From: Chloroflexota bacterium
Lineage (GTDB): Bacteria; Chloroflexota; Dehalococcoidia; Bin125
Assembly (NCBI GenBank): GCA_028874365.1
Contig: JAPPJZ010000008.1
Location: 62,001 to 126,000 of the forward strand
Length of the DNA: 64,000 nucleotides
Direction of reading: 5' to 3'
Shown here: positions 25,086 through 34,086 of the stretch, piece after piece
Layout: every line of letters begins with the position of its first letter
How positions within the stretch are numbered: the first letter of the stretch is position 1
The notes under the pieces: model-generated
Seen by the model: the letters and a program-made list of their open reading frames with translations, nothing else
The model's database searches: none
What the model was told of the DNA's origin: nothing
Translations under genes and position numbers: made by a program

Positions 25086-26072
25086 ATGAACCTGGTCACT
25101 CTTCGACCGCTGCTGGCCGCTCTTGCGGTGTTCGTTGGGCTCCTGATAGCGGCGTGTGGCGGCGAATCCGAGCATGAGGGGCTGCTGGTCGTCACCACCG
25201 TCGCCCCGCTGCGCAACATCATCGAGGAGGTCGGCGGCGATCGCATCACGGTCGTCGCGCTTGTCCCCGAAGGGACGAACAGCCACACCTTCGACCCTCC
25301 GCCCTCCGCGGTAGGGGAACTCGAGAAGGCCGACCTGATCATCATCAACGGCCTCAACCTCGAGTTGCCGACGCTTGAGCTGGCAGAAGCGAACGCGTCC
25401 GAGGACACCCCGATCGTGTTGCTTGGCAATCTCGCCGTCTCGCCCGACGAGTACGTCTTCGACTTCTCCTTTCCCGAGGAGAACGGCAATCCCAACCCGC
25501 ACCTCTGGACCGCCCCGCACCTCGCGGTTGAGTACGCCGAGATTGTGCGCGAGGAGCTGTCCACGATTGATCCGGGCGGTACCGACTACTACGCGGGCAA
25601 TGCCGAGCGGTTCATCGTACGCCTGTGGGAGCTGGATGAGGCGATCGCGGAAGCCACGGCGACGATCCCCGATGCGCACCGCAAGCTGATCACCTATCAC
25701 GATTCATTCCCCTATTTCGCGCCGCGCTACGACCTCGAGATCATCGGAGCGATACAGCCTTCGGACTTTTCGGAACCGGCACCTCGCGAGGTGGCCCAGC
25801 TGATTCAACAGATTCGCGATGCCGGCGTGCCGGCGATATTCGGGTCGGAAGTGTTTCCGTCGGAGGTGTTGGATACGATCGCGAAGGAGGCTGGGGCGGT
25901 ACAGGTCTCGACCCTGTCCGATGACGATCTGCCCGGGCTCCCCGGCGATCCCGAGAACACATTGGTCGGCATGATGGTCGAGAATGTTCGCACGATGGTC
26001 ACCGTGCTGGGCGGCGACGCGTCCGCGTTGGACGGATTCGATACAGGCAGCACATGGCGACCATCGGAGTAG
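25086..26072 (+). CDS. znuA: Zinc/manganese ABC transporter substrate-binding lipoprotein
   Basis: A 328-residue cluster A-I metal-binding protein. Signal peptide and lipobox LIAAC put the lipidated cysteine at residue 24. Metal ligands of the family are visible: NSHTFDPPPS (first His), NPNPHLWTAP (second His), ITYHDSFPYFAPRY (third His) and FGSEVFPS (acidic ligand). Glu in the last position and the lack of a His-rich loop fit either zinc or manganese. It captures the cation outside the membrane and delivers it to the permease encoded at 26925. The operon order is binding protein, ATPase, permease, with overlaps of 19 and 8 bases. The symbol is by family; the metal is not proven. Confidence 0.88.
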   Translation: MNLVTLRPLLAALAVFVGLLIAACGGESEHEGLLVVTTVAPLRNIIEEVGGDRITVVALVPEGTNSHTFDPPPSAVGELEKADLIIINGLNLELPTLELAEANASEDTPIVLLGNLAVSPDEYVFDFSFPEENGNPNPHLWTAPHLAVEYAEIVREELSTIDPGGTDYYAGNAERFIVRLWELDEAIAEATATIPDAHRKLITYHDSFPYFAPRYDLEIIGAIQPSDFSEPAPREVAQLIQQIRDAGVPAIFGSEVFPSEVLDTIAKEAGAVQVSTLSDDDLPGLPGDPENTLVGMMVENVRTMVTVLGGDASALDGFDTGSTWRPSE

Positions 26073-26932
26073 ACGAGCTGGTCAGGCTGGAAGGCGTCGC
26101 CCTGGGCTACGAGGGCGTCGTCGCGCTGCGCGACGTCGATCTGCACATTGCGCCTGGGGAGCTGATCGGCATCGTCGGACCGAGCGGATGCGGCAAGACA
26201 ACCCTCCTGCGCTCCTTGCTCGGTGAACCGCAGTTGTACGCCGGAACGGCGCAGGTCGCCGACAACACCCGCGTCGGCTACGTGCCACAAGTTGAGACCG
26301 TCGACTGGAACTTTCCGATCACGGTCGAACAGGTGGCGATGCTCGGCAGTTGGCGGACACGTCGCTGGCTGCCGTGGACGAGCCGAGCCGAACGTAGTCG
26401 CGCTCGAGTCGTGCTCTCGCAGCTCGGCATCGCCGACCTGGCCGACCGGCCCATACGCGCCCTGTCGGGCGGACAGCAGCAACGCACGTTCCTCGCTCGT
26501 GCGTTGATCCGATCGCCGGACCTCCTGCTCCTGGATGAACCGACCTCGGGCGTCGACATCAAGACTCGCCACGAGATCCTGCACCAGTTGGCCGGCCTGA
26601 ACACGGCCGGCGTCACCGTAGTGTTGACCACGCACGACCTCAACGGGGTCGCATCCCACCTCCCGCGCCTGATCGCGCTGGGCGAGCAGACGGTCCTGGC
26701 CGACGGTCCGCCGTCGGAGGTATTACAGCCCGACATCCTCGAGCGAGCCTACGGCCAGCCCATGCTGGTCGTGCAGAGTGGGCACGAGACGTATGTCCTG
26801 CCGATCCCCGAGGAGGCGCCGGGCGCGCACGGCGACGTTCTGCCCCCGCCGGAAGTCGTGAGCGTGATCGGCCGTCCGGAGGGCGACGAGGCCGGCGGCA
26901 CCGACGCCGATCCACAGTCAGATCATGCTTGA
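26054..26932 (+). CDS. znuC: Zinc/manganese ABC transporter ATP-binding protein
   Basis: A 292-residue ATPase. Walker A GPSGCGKTT (about 42-50), a Q-loop in VGYVPQ, signature LSGGQQQR (about 138-145), Walker B LLLLDEPTSG and H-loop TTHDLN are all intact. YVPQVETVDWNFPITVEQVAM is characteristic of the metal-chelate (Zn/Mn) branch. The C-terminal 40 residues are an acidic Pro/Gly/Asp-rich tail of unknown role. The start ATG overlaps the binding-protein gene by 19 bases and the stop overlaps the permease gene by 8 bases. Confidence 0.9.
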   Translation: MATIGVDELVRLEGVALGYEGVVALRDVDLHIAPGELIGIVGPSGCGKTTLLRSLLGEPQLYAGTAQVADNTRVGYVPQVETVDWNFPITVEQVAMLGSWRTRRWLPWTSRAERSRARVVLSQLGIADLADRPIRALSGGQQQRTFLARALIRSPDLLLLDEPTSGVDIKTRHEILHQLAGLNTAGVTVVLTTHDLNGVASHLPRLIALGEQTVLADGPPSEVLQPDILERAYGQPMLVVQSGHETYVLPIPEEAPGAHGDVLPPPEVVSVIGRPEGDEAGGTDADPQSDHA

Positions 26933-27794
26933 GCCATTCGAGTTTGGCTTCATGCAACGGGCGATGATCGCCGCCACCCTGGTCGGCGGCGTAACAGCGG
27001 CCGTGGGCGTGTTCGTCATCCTGCGCCGACTCGCTTACATCGGCCACGGGCTCGCACACAGCATCTTCGGCGGCGCCGTCGTCTCGTTCACGATCGGCTT
27101 CAACTTCTTCCTCGGCGCCAGCCTCTGGGGCGCATTCAGCGTCTTCCTGATCAATCAGGCCGCCCGCAGGCGTCAGATCGGCGGGGACGCGGCGATCGGA
27201 ATCGTCACCACTGCCGCGTTCGCGATCGGCATCGCCGTGATCTCAAGAGCCCGAAGCTTCACCCGCGACTTCGAAGCTGCGCTCTTTGGCGAGATTCTCG
27301 GCATCACCAATCAGGATCTCTACGTGACGGCGGGAATGATCCTGTTGATCGCCGTCGTCATGTTCCTGCTCTGGAAACCGCTGGTATTCATCACCTTCGA
27401 CCACGATGTCGCCACTTCATACGGCATATCGGTGCGCTGGGTGGAGACAATCTTCTCCCTCGCTCTGGCCGCGACCGTGGTGGCCGCGTTGCAGGTCCTC
27501 GGCGTCACGCTGATCGCCGCAGCCCTTGTGATCCCTCCGGTCGTGGCGCGAATGCTGACCGATTCCTTCCCCCGCTTGTTCCTGATTGCGGTCGTGCTCG
27601 GCGCTGCGACGGGGTTCCTGGGCGTGTACGTGTCCTGGTTCGTCGATGTCTCCTCGGGCGCGACGGTGGTGCTTGTTCAGGCGGCTGTGTTTGCGCTGAC
27701 GCTGGGTTGGGGAGTGATCGAGTCTCGACGTGGGTTGAGCGCCGCCCGTCGCGCCGAGCGCCTGGCGGGACTCGAGCGGGCCCTCAACGATTAA
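26925..27794 (+). CDS. znuB: Zinc/manganese ABC transporter permease
   Basis: A 289-residue membrane protein of the ABC-3 metal permease family with about eight hydrophobic segments. Recognisable stretches are FMQRAMIAATLVGGVTAAVGVFVILRRLAYIGHGLAHSIFGGAV, the coupling region IGIVTTAAFAIGIAVIS, FDHDVATSYGISVRWVE and LLVTLIAAALVIPPVVARML-like LGVTLIAAALVIPPVVARML. It forms the membrane channel with the adjacent ATPase. Its end is followed by a 76-base gap before the P-type ATPase gene on the same strand, which may share its regulation. Confidence 0.9.
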   Translation: MLEPFEFGFMQRAMIAATLVGGVTAAVGVFVILRRLAYIGHGLAHSIFGGAVVSFTIGFNFFLGASLWGAFSVFLINQAARRRQIGGDAAIGIVTTAAFAIGIAVISRARSFTRDFEAALFGEILGITNQDLYVTAGMILLIAVVMFLLWKPLVFITFDHDVATSYGISVRWVETIFSLALAATVVAALQVLGVTLIAAALVIPPVVARMLTDSFPRLFLIAVVLGAATGFLGVYVSWFVDVSSGATVVLVQAAVFALTLGWGVIESRRGLSAARRAERLAGLERALND

Positions 27795-27870
27795 CGACTT
27801 GTGGGACGACGCAGACGTGCGGCGACCTCCGATGTGCAAAAGTGAGAACGGCCTCGCATTGGATTGATCT

Positions 27871-30633
27871 ATGGCAGGCGACCCCGTCTCAGATTCGGCG
27901 GCTCCGAGCGAGGAGCCGCAACCGCTATTCGACCTGGCCGCCCTCGAGGAAGGCCAACCGCCCCTCGACGAGCAGTCGCTCGCGCAGGTCACGCGAGCGC
28001 TCGAAGAGATCGAAGGCCGGTCGGCCGACGGCTGGTTGTCCGATTGGCCGACTTCAGCGGCGCAGGCCGGCCCGCCGCCGTTAGTGCTTGCGCGAGCCGA
28101 ACCCTCACCGGCAACGCCGCCCGGAGTCGATTCGCCGGAGGCGGCACCGGCACCGAGCGGGCGTCGGGCTCCGGTTGAGCCGCCCGAGTTGGTGGGGCTG
28201 ACAGAGACAGAGGTTGAGCAGCGGGTTGCCATTGGCCGCGTCAACCGCGACACCTCGAAGCAACGGTCCGACATCGATGTCATCGTTTCGAACGTCTTCA
28301 CCTATTTCAACCTGGTCCTGTTCGGCCTGATCGGAATCCTGCTGGTATTGGCCGTCACCGAACAGAAGACCGATCACCTTCAGGACGCCGCCTTCGTTGG
28401 AATCGTCGTGTTGGCCAACGTGCTTGTGGGGACATTCCAAGAACTGAGGGCGACGCGAAACTTGCGGCAGCTCGTTGCGCTAACCGCCCCGACCGCGACC
28501 GTGGTGCGCGAAGGCTTCGAGAAGGAAGTCTTCGCCACCGACGTGGTCGAGGATGATCTGCTCGTCCTGCGCAGCGGCGACCAGGTCGTCGCAGACGGGC
28601 CCATCGTGTGGGATGAAGCCGAACTGGACGAGTCGATCTTGACAGGCGAGACCAGTTCGGTCAGGCGGGGTCCAGGTGATGAACTGGAATCCGGGGCATT
28701 CTGCGTGGGCGGATCGTGCTACTACCGTGCCACCCGCGTGGGCGTTGAGTCTCGCGCGGTCCGTGAGACGAGGGACGCGCGCGAACTCAAGCGCACCGAG
28801 ACTCCGTTGCAGCTGCGCTTCAAGCGCATCCTCGACGGGCTGATCGTCGGCACCGCCATCCTGGGATTGTTGATTCTGATTTCCTTCCTGATCACCGGTC
28901 GCGAGTTTGATGAGGCGGTGAAGGCAACGATTGCGACGGCGACGTCCGTCGTTCCCGAGGGTCTGATGCTCGGGTTCACCGTTGCGTTCGCGGTTGGCGC
29001 ACTTCGCGTCTCGAGGATGGGCGCGATTGTTCAGGACAACACGGCCGTCGAGGCGCTGAACTATCTCGACACGATCTGCCTTGACAAGACCGGCACGATC
29101 ACCGCCAACCGGTTGCAGGTCGACGATGTTCGCTGGGCTTCGGGTGGCCGGGCCCTGGCCGGATGGCTCGGTGCGTTCGCCCAGTTGACGTCTGCCAACA
29201 ACAAGACGGCCGAGGCCCTTTCGGTCGCGTTCGCTCCGCAGTCCAATGGCGCGGTGTTGATCGACGACGAACCGTTCAACTCGGAACGCCGCTGGAGTGC
29301 CGCACGCCTGCGACTCAATGACGAAGAGCGGGTCTTCGTCCTCGGCGCGCCTGAACGCCTGTTGCGCGCAGCATCGGGCGATGACGAAGAGGCGAGAGCC
29401 GAGCTGCTGGCCGAGTATGAGCTGGCCGCCCAGCGAGGACTGCGCGGAGTGGTCTTCGCCGAGGCTGCGGCCATGCCCGACGCAGAGACCGATTCCCTGC
29501 CGCAACTCCGAGTCGTCGCCCTCGTCACGGTGGCGGACGAACTGCGGTCCGAGATCGCCGACGCGTTCCGAATGATGGACGACCTCGGGATCGAGCCAAA
29601 GATCATCAGCGGTGACAATCCGGCGACCGTCGCGGCGCTGGTGCAGCAACTTGGGATTCGGCTGGCTGGCGGTCTGATCACGGGAGCCCAGCTTGAGCGG
29701 CTGAGCGCGGATGAGTTTGCCGATGCCGTTGAGGAGAACTCGGTCTTCGGCCGCATTGCGCCGCAGCAGAAGGAACGGATCGTGTCGGCGCTGCAGGCGA
29801 ACGGACACTACGTCGCGATGGTCGGCGACGGGGCGAACGACGTTCGCGCGCTGCGTCAGGCGGATGTCGGCGTGGCCATGGAGTCGGGAGCCAACACCGC
29901 CAAGGGCGTCGCCGCGATCGTGCTGCGCAACGACTCCTTCGAGGCGCTGGTCAAGGGCTCCGGGATTGCCCAGAGCGTGCTCGGCAATGCGTCTCAGCTT
30001 TCCAAACTGTTCGTGACCAAGAGCTTCTACGCATTCCTGATCATTTTCATCTCGAACATGATGGGACTGGAGTTCCCGTTCCTGCCGCGTCACGGCTCGC
30101 TGACGGCGCTGTTTACACTCGGCGTGCCGGCGGTGTTCATCACCCTGACGAAGCCTCCGCGAGCGGCCGGACACGACTTCCTCTCGTCGACCATGCGCTT
30201 CGCGATACCGGCGTCGTTGGCGTTGGCGGTATCGGCGGTGGCCGTCCACCTGCTGACCGAGGGCATTCTCGGTCGGCCGGTTGAGGACGCACGAACGCTG
30301 GTTTCGACCACCATCGGGATCGTCGGTCTGGCCTACATGGTCGAAGTGATCGGCTATCAGGGCGCCACGCGCGACAACCTGATGCGTCCTGCGCTGGTCA
30401 CCTTCTTTGGGATCGCCTTGCTGGGCGTCTTCATCCTCACGCTGTACACGCCGCCGCTGCGCAACTTCTTCGACTTCTCACCGCTATCGGCGGCGGAGTG
30501 GGCGATCGTGGCCGTTGCCGTGATCGCCGCGATGTCCGGCAAGTGGGTGCTCTCGACATACGCGGCCCAGATTATGCGCCGCCTCACCGGGCAGGCGTAT
30601 GAGGAGGCGGCGTCACGAGGTCGCGCCGTCTGA
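27871..30633 (+). CDS. P-type cation-transporting ATPase (CtpE-like, type II features)
   Basis: A 920-residue P-type ATPase. A long hydrophilic N-terminal region of about 110 residues (Pro/Ala/Glu-rich) precedes GLTETEVEQRVAIGRVN. The actuator motif is LTGETSSV (about 258-265), the phosphorylation motif LDKTGTIT has Asp405, and the hinge motif is VGDGANDVRAL. The M4 motif SVVPEGLMLG is of the PEGL type found in Ca2+/Mn2+-like pumps rather than the CPx motif of heavy-metal pumps. The closest family by recall is mycobacterial CtpE, a calcium uptake ATPase. There are about eight to ten membrane segments. Its place behind a Zn/Mn ABC operon suggests a divalent metal, but the ion is unproven. Confidence 0.87.
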   Translation: MAGDPVSDSAAPSEEPQPLFDLAALEEGQPPLDEQSLAQVTRALEEIEGRSADGWLSDWPTSAAQAGPPPLVLARAEPSPATPPGVDSPEAAPAPSGRRAPVEPPELVGLTETEVEQRVAIGRVNRDTSKQRSDIDVIVSNVFTYFNLVLFGLIGILLVLAVTEQKTDHLQDAAFVGIVVLANVLVGTFQELRATRNLRQLVALTAPTATVVREGFEKEVFATDVVEDDLLVLRSGDQVVADGPIVWDEAELDESILTGETSSVRRGPGDELESGAFCVGGSCYYRATRVGVESRAVRETRDARELKRTETPLQLRFKRILDGLIVGTAILGLLILISFLITGREFDEAVKATIATATSVVPEGLMLGFTVAFAVGALRVSRMGAIVQDNTAVEALNYLDTICLDKTGTITANRLQVDDVRWASGGRALAGWLGAFAQLTSANNKTAEALSVAFAPQSNGAVLIDDEPFNSERRWSAARLRLNDEERVFVLGAPERLLRAASGDDEEARAELLAEYELAAQRGLRGVVFAEAAAMPDAETDSLPQLRVVALVTVADELRSEIADAFRMMDDLGIEPKIISGDNPATVAALVQQLGIRLAGGLITGAQLERLSADEFADAVEENSVFGRIAPQQKERIVSALQANGHYVAMVGDGANDVRALRQADVGVAMESGANTAKGVAAIVLRNDSFEALVKGSGIAQSVLGNASQLSKLFVTKSFYAFLIIFISNMMGLEFPFLPRHGSLTALFTLGVPAVFITLTKPPRAAGHDFLSSTMRFAIPASLALAVSAVAVHLLTEGILGRPVEDARTLVSTTIGIVGLAYMVEVIGYQGATRDNLMRPALVTFFGIALLGVFILTLYTPPLRNFFDFSPLSAAEWAIVAVAVIAAMSGKWVLSTYAAQIMRRLTGQAYEEAASRGRAV

Positions 30634-30641
30634 CGGCGTGG

Positions 30642-31700
30642 TTAGCTGGTGTACAGCTCGGCCAACTCCGGATCCTTCTCGGCCAGCATCTCGGCGAGGC
30701 CGAGCAAGACCTGGCATTGCTTGTAGGTCGCGTCGTCCTGCATTTTGCCGTCGACAACCGCAACTCCTCCAGAACCTCCGGCTTCTTCCATCGCGGCCAC
30801 GACGCGGCGCGCGAATGCAACCTCGTCCGGATTGGGACGGAAGACCGCCTTCGCGATCGGGATCTGGTTGGGATGCAGGGTCCAGGCGCCGACGCAACCG
30901 AGGATGAACGCCGCGCGGAACTGGTCCTCGCACCCGACCGGATCCGAGAAGTCGCCGAACGGTCCGTAGAACGGGTAGATCTCGTTCGCAGCGCAGGCGT
31001 CGATCATGCGCGCCAGCGTGTAATGCCAGGGATCCTGGATGTACGACGTGCGCGGCGCCGCCTCATCATCGGGGTCGGCGTCGGTGCGTACGACGTAGCC
31101 GGGATGCGGGCCGCCGACACGCGTGGTCTTCATCCGCCGTGAGGCGGCGAGGTCCGATGGCCCGAGGCTCATGCCTTGCAGCCGAGGGCTGGCCTGAGCG
31201 ATCGCTTCGACGTTCGACACGCCCTGCGCGGTCTCGAGGATGGCGTGAATCAAGATCGGCCGGGTCAGACCGTTGCGGGCCTCAAGCTGGGCCAGCAGGA
31301 GATCGAGAAAGCGGATTTCCTCCGGTCCGTTGACCTTCGGCAGCATGACCGTGTCGAGCACGTCGCCGATCTCCGCGGTCAGTTCGAGCATGTCGTCGAG
31401 GAACCAGGGGCTGTCAACCGCATTAACCCGCGTCCACAGCTTCGTCGCTCCCAGATCGAGCGTCCGGCCAACCTCGATCAGGCCGGCGCGTGCTGCTTCC
31501 TTCGCTGAAGGAGGAATCGCGTCCTCAAGGTTGCCGAGCAGGATGTCGAGGGTCGGCGCAAGCTGGGGCAGACGGTTGCGGATCCGCGCGTTGGACGGAT
31601 CGAAGAAGTGGATCATCCGCGACGGGTAAGTAGGGATGTCGGTTGGAGGCTCCGGCGCTCCGAGCACGAGCGGGCGTAGGAACTGTCGGGGAGTGGGCAT
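30642..31700 (-). CDS. mcl: L-malyl-CoA/beta-methylmalyl-CoA lyase homologue (HpcH/HpaI family)
   Basis: A 352-residue protein from ATG 31700 (an in-frame codon at 31721 is less likely). It reads strongly like the Chloroflexus enzyme of about 350 residues: LGAPEPPTDIPTYPSRMIHFFDP, LLGNLEDAIPPSAKEAARAGLIEV, TVMLPKVNGPEEI, ILIHAILETAQGV (metal-binding Glu), GMSLGPSDLAASRRMKTTRVGG (metal-binding Asp), YGPFGDFSDPVGCEDQFRAAFILGC and MQDDATYKQCQ. The enzyme cleaves malyl-CoA to acetyl-CoA and glyoxylate or methylmalyl-CoA to propionyl-CoA and glyoxylate. No other 3-hydroxypropionate cycle gene is in the window. It ends eight bases from the convergent P-type ATPase stop. Confidence 0.9.
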   Translation of the reverse strand: MPTPRQFLRPLVLGAPEPPTDIPTYPSRMIHFFDPSNARIRNRLPQLAPTLDILLGNLEDAIPPSAKEAARAGLIEVGRTLDLGATKLWTRVNAVDSPWFLDDMLELTAEIGDVLDTVMLPKVNGPEEIRFLDLLLAQLEARNGLTRPILIHAILETAQGVSNVEAIAQASPRLQGMSLGPSDLAASRRMKTTRVGGPHPGYVVRTDADPDDEAAPRTSYIQDPWHYTLARMIDACAANEIYPFYGPFGDFSDPVGCEDQFRAAFILGCVGAWTLHPNQIPIAKAVFRPNPDEVAFARRVVAAMEEAGGSGGVAVVDGKMQDDATYKQCQVLLGLAEMLAEKDPELAELYTS

Positions 31701-31821
31701 CGATGGAACTCCTGGATACAAACCAGAGCCTATGGGGCACCACCAATACTCGCCAAGCGGGGGCTTTCCCAGCTCGACGCTACCCTGCCGCTAACCGTTG
31801 CTAGTTCGAGAAGAGACACAC

Positions 31822-32694
31822 ATGGCCATCGACCTGACCCTGGGAGCCGTGCTTCCGACCAACGAGATCGACAACGACCCATCCGCGATCCGGGACTTTG
31901 CGCAGGCGGTCGAGGGCATGGGCTTCGATCACCTGTTGATCTACGACCACGTCCTCGGCGCTGATCCGTCGGTGCACCGGATGACCGGTCCCTACACCGA
32001 CGAGCACCCGTTCCACGAAGTCTTCGTCACCCTCGGCTTCATCGCGGCCTGCACGAGGAACCTGGGTCTGGCGACCTGCGTGCTGGTACTGCCTCAACGT
32101 CAGACGGCGCTGGTCGCCAAGCAGGCCGCACAACTGGGCGTGCTCTCGGGCAATCGCTTCCGCCTCGGCGTCGGCAGCGGCTGGAACCACGTCGAGTATG
32201 AGGTCCTGGGCGAGAACTTCCGCAATCGCGGCCGCCGTCAGGAGGAGCAGATTGAGCTCATGCGCGCCCTGTGGACGAACCACTTGGTCGACTTCGACGG
32301 CGAGTTCCACAAGGTCAACGCAGCTGGCATCGAGCCTCGTCCGACGGAGCCGATTGAGGTCTGGTTCGGCGGCGGCCACGATCTGCAACTGCGGCGCACG
32401 GCCAAGATTGGCGATGGCTGGTTCCCGGTCGGACCGCCGAACCCTGACTCGGCGGCAATGGTCGAAACGCTGCGCGGCTATCTCGTCGACAACGGCCGCG
32501 ACCCGGACAGCTTCCCGATGGAGCCCCAGGCTCAGTTCCGCGGCGGCAACCCCGAACTCTGGGTGTCGCACGCACAGAGCTGGGTCGAGCTTGGAGCCAC
32601 AGCTATCTCAATCGCGACGATGAACGCCGGACTCCCGGACATCGACGCGCACATCGACGCGGTGCGTCAGTATCGCGACGCCGTCACGGCGTAG
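31822..32694 (+). CDS. Luciferase-like (LLM) F420/flavin-dependent oxidoreductase
   Basis: A 290-residue LLM protein from ATG 31822 (MAIDLTLGAVLPTNEIDNDPSAIRDF). Barrel landmarks are GFDHLLIYDHVLGADPS, LGFIAACTRNLGLATCVLVLPQRQTALVAKQAAQLGVLSGNRFRLGVGSGWNHVEYEVLGENFRNRGRRQEEQIELM and PIEVWFGGGHDLQLRRTAKIGDGWFPVG. LGVGSGWN with VLGENFxxRGxRxEEQ is typical of the F420-type TIGR LLM groups. Substrate unknown. It is divergent from the malyl-CoA lyase gene by a 121-base gap and convergent with phosphoglycerate mutase. Confidence 0.88.
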   Translation: MAIDLTLGAVLPTNEIDNDPSAIRDFAQAVEGMGFDHLLIYDHVLGADPSVHRMTGPYTDEHPFHEVFVTLGFIAACTRNLGLATCVLVLPQRQTALVAKQAAQLGVLSGNRFRLGVGSGWNHVEYEVLGENFRNRGRRQEEQIELMRALWTNHLVDFDGEFHKVNAAGIEPRPTEPIEVWFGGGHDLQLRRTAKIGDGWFPVGPPNPDSAAMVETLRGYLVDNGRDPDSFPMEPQAQFRGGNPELWVSHAQSWVELGATAISIATMNAGLPDIDAHIDAVRQYRDAVTA

Positions 32695-32742
32695 AGCCGA
32701 TTCGTACCCTGGTCGAACGAGCAGCGCGGGAGGTTAGGGCGC

Positions 32743-32816
32743 AGCGCGGGAGGCTTCCCAACAGCCTCCGCGCTAGGGCGAACGTTGGTGTTGACTGCCA
32801 GGCCAACTGTTCGCCC
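32743..32816. terminator. Two consecutive stem-loops between convergent genes
   Basis: The first hairpin pairs AGCGCGGGAGGC (32743-32754) with GCCTCCGCGCT (32764-32774) with one bulged G. The second pairs GGGCGAACGTTGG (32776-32788) with CCAACTGTTCGCCC (32803-32816) with one bulged A. The first arm is also duplicated directly before (GCAGCGCGGGAGG at 32721 and 32741). Position between two convergent stops suggests bidirectional termination. Confidence 0.6.
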
Positions 32817-32890
32817 GCCCAATGGCGCAATACTCCACCACTGGCGGAACTGCACCGAGTCCAGTGTAACCAGAACGGTGAGGACGTGGG

Positions 32891-33655
32891 TTAGGTTGCG
32901 CGACCCTGAGCAGCGACCGCGGCGGCTGCCTCCGCGGCGGCTTGCTCGCCTGCCAGATAACGACGATCCAGCACGGTCATATAGCCATCGAGAATGTAGG
33001 CGAGCGGCATCCCCGTGGGGATGTTCAGGCCGGTGATCTCGTCGTCGGAGATCGACTCCAGGTGCTTGACGATCGCCCGGATGCTGTTGCCGTGCGCGGC
33101 GATCAATAGGCGCTGTCCCTCGCGCAGCGCCGGAACGATCTCTTCCTCCCAACACGGCATGACTCGCTCCAGCGTGAGCTTGAGCGACTCCGCCGCAGGC
33201 AAGCTGCTGGTCGGGATATCGCGATATCGCCGATCGAGTCGCGGATGATTGGGGTGGTCGTCGGCGAGCGGCGGCGGTGGGATGTCGTAGGAGCGCCGCC
33301 AGATATGCACCTGCTCGTCCCCATGCTCGGCTGCGGTCTCTGCCTTGTTCAACCCTTGCAGCGCGCCGTAGTGACGCTCGTTGAGACGCCAGTCCCGTCT
33401 CACATGAAGCCACGGCGCGTCGATCTCGTCAAGGATGATCCAGAGCGTGTGGATCGCCCGCTGAAGCACCGATGTCCACGCGGCGTCGAACTCGATTCCA
33501 GCCTCGCGGATCTGCTGACCTGCGATCAGGGCCTCGGCGCGGCCCTGTTCGGACAGGTCGACATCGATCCAGCCGGTGAATCGATTCTCGAGATTCCACT
33601 GGCTCTGACCGTGACGGACAAGGACGAGATTTGGAGCCGAAATGTCGACCGACAT
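32891..33655 (-). CDS. gpmA: 2,3-bisphosphoglycerate-dependent phosphoglycerate mutase
   Basis: A 254-residue protein from ATG 33655 (GTG 33661 is an alternative two codons earlier). Catalytic elements are complete: [20 protein letters not shown] with the phosphorylated histidine, the [14 protein letters not shown] region, [16 protein letters not shown] with the acid Glu and the specificity loop, and [18 protein letters not shown] with the second histidine. It interconverts 3- and 2-phosphoglycerate in glycolysis and gluconeogenesis. The C-terminus is an Ala-rich tail ([18 protein letters not shown]). It is divergent from the HIT gene by about 50 bases. Confidence 0.95.
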   Translation of the reverse strand: MSVDISAPNLVLVRHGQSQWNLENRFTGWIDVDLSEQGRAEALIAGQQIREAGIEFDAAWTSVLQRAIHTLWIILDEIDAPWLHVRRDWRLNERHYGALQGLNKAETAAEHGDEQVHIWRRSYDIPPPPLADDHPNHPRLDRRYRDIPTSSLPAAESLKLTLERVMPCWEEEIVPALREGQRLLIAAHGNSIRAIVKHLESISDDEITGLNIPTGMPLAYILDGYMTVLDRRYLAGEQAAAEAAAAVAAQGRAT

Positions 33656-33705
33656 TCGCACAGGCTAGCCTGCGCTAGCTATCGCAAGCCGTGGGAGGAC
33701 GACTG

Positions 33706-34068
33706 GTGAGTGACGCTGACCGTTCTTCCGACACCGTCTTCGGCGCGATCGTGCGTGGCGAGATTGCGGCCGACATCATCTACGAGGACGACCGCTGCAT
33801 CGCGTTTCGTGACCTGAATCCGCAGGCGCCCACGCACGTGCTGGTGATCCCGAGGATCGGCATTTTGGGTCTGCAACAGGCCGATCAGGCAGATCCCGAG
33901 CTGTTGGGCCACCTGTTGCAGATCGCTCAGACCGTGGCCAGGCAGGAGGGGTTGGAGGCTGACGGCTGGCGGGTCGTGGTGAACGTTGGCGAAGCGGGCG
34001 GGCAGACGGTCGAGCACCTGCACCTGCACGTGCTGGGCGGTCGACAGATGACCTGGCCTCCAGGCTGA
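33706..34068 (+). CDS. HIT-family nucleotide-binding protein
   Basis: A 120-residue protein. GTG 33706 has GGAGG seven bases upstream and is preferred over GTG 33691. The family pattern DTVFGAIVRGEIAADIIYEDDRCIAFRDLNPQAPTHVLVIPR and the C-terminal histidine triad HLHLHVLGG (H104, H106, H108) are intact, as in Hint-type phosphoramidases that hydrolyse AMP-lysine or related adenylates. The length is normal. The liv operon begins 18 bases downstream on the same strand, so it may be cotranscribed with livG. Confidence 0.92.
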   Translation: MSDADRSSDTVFGAIVRGEIAADIIYEDDRCIAFRDLNPQAPTHVLVIPRIGILGLQQADQADPELLGHLLQIAQTVARQEGLEADGWRVVVNVGEAGGQTVEHLHLHVLGGRQMTWPPG

Positions 34069-34086
34069 GGCGCTGAGGCTGTTGCC

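Noticed and set aside
28480-30249. A 589-codon open frame on the minus strand
   Set aside because: It lies exactly opposite the P-type ATPase, has Arg/His/Gln-rich composition and no family resemblance; it is an antisense artefact of GC-rich codon use.
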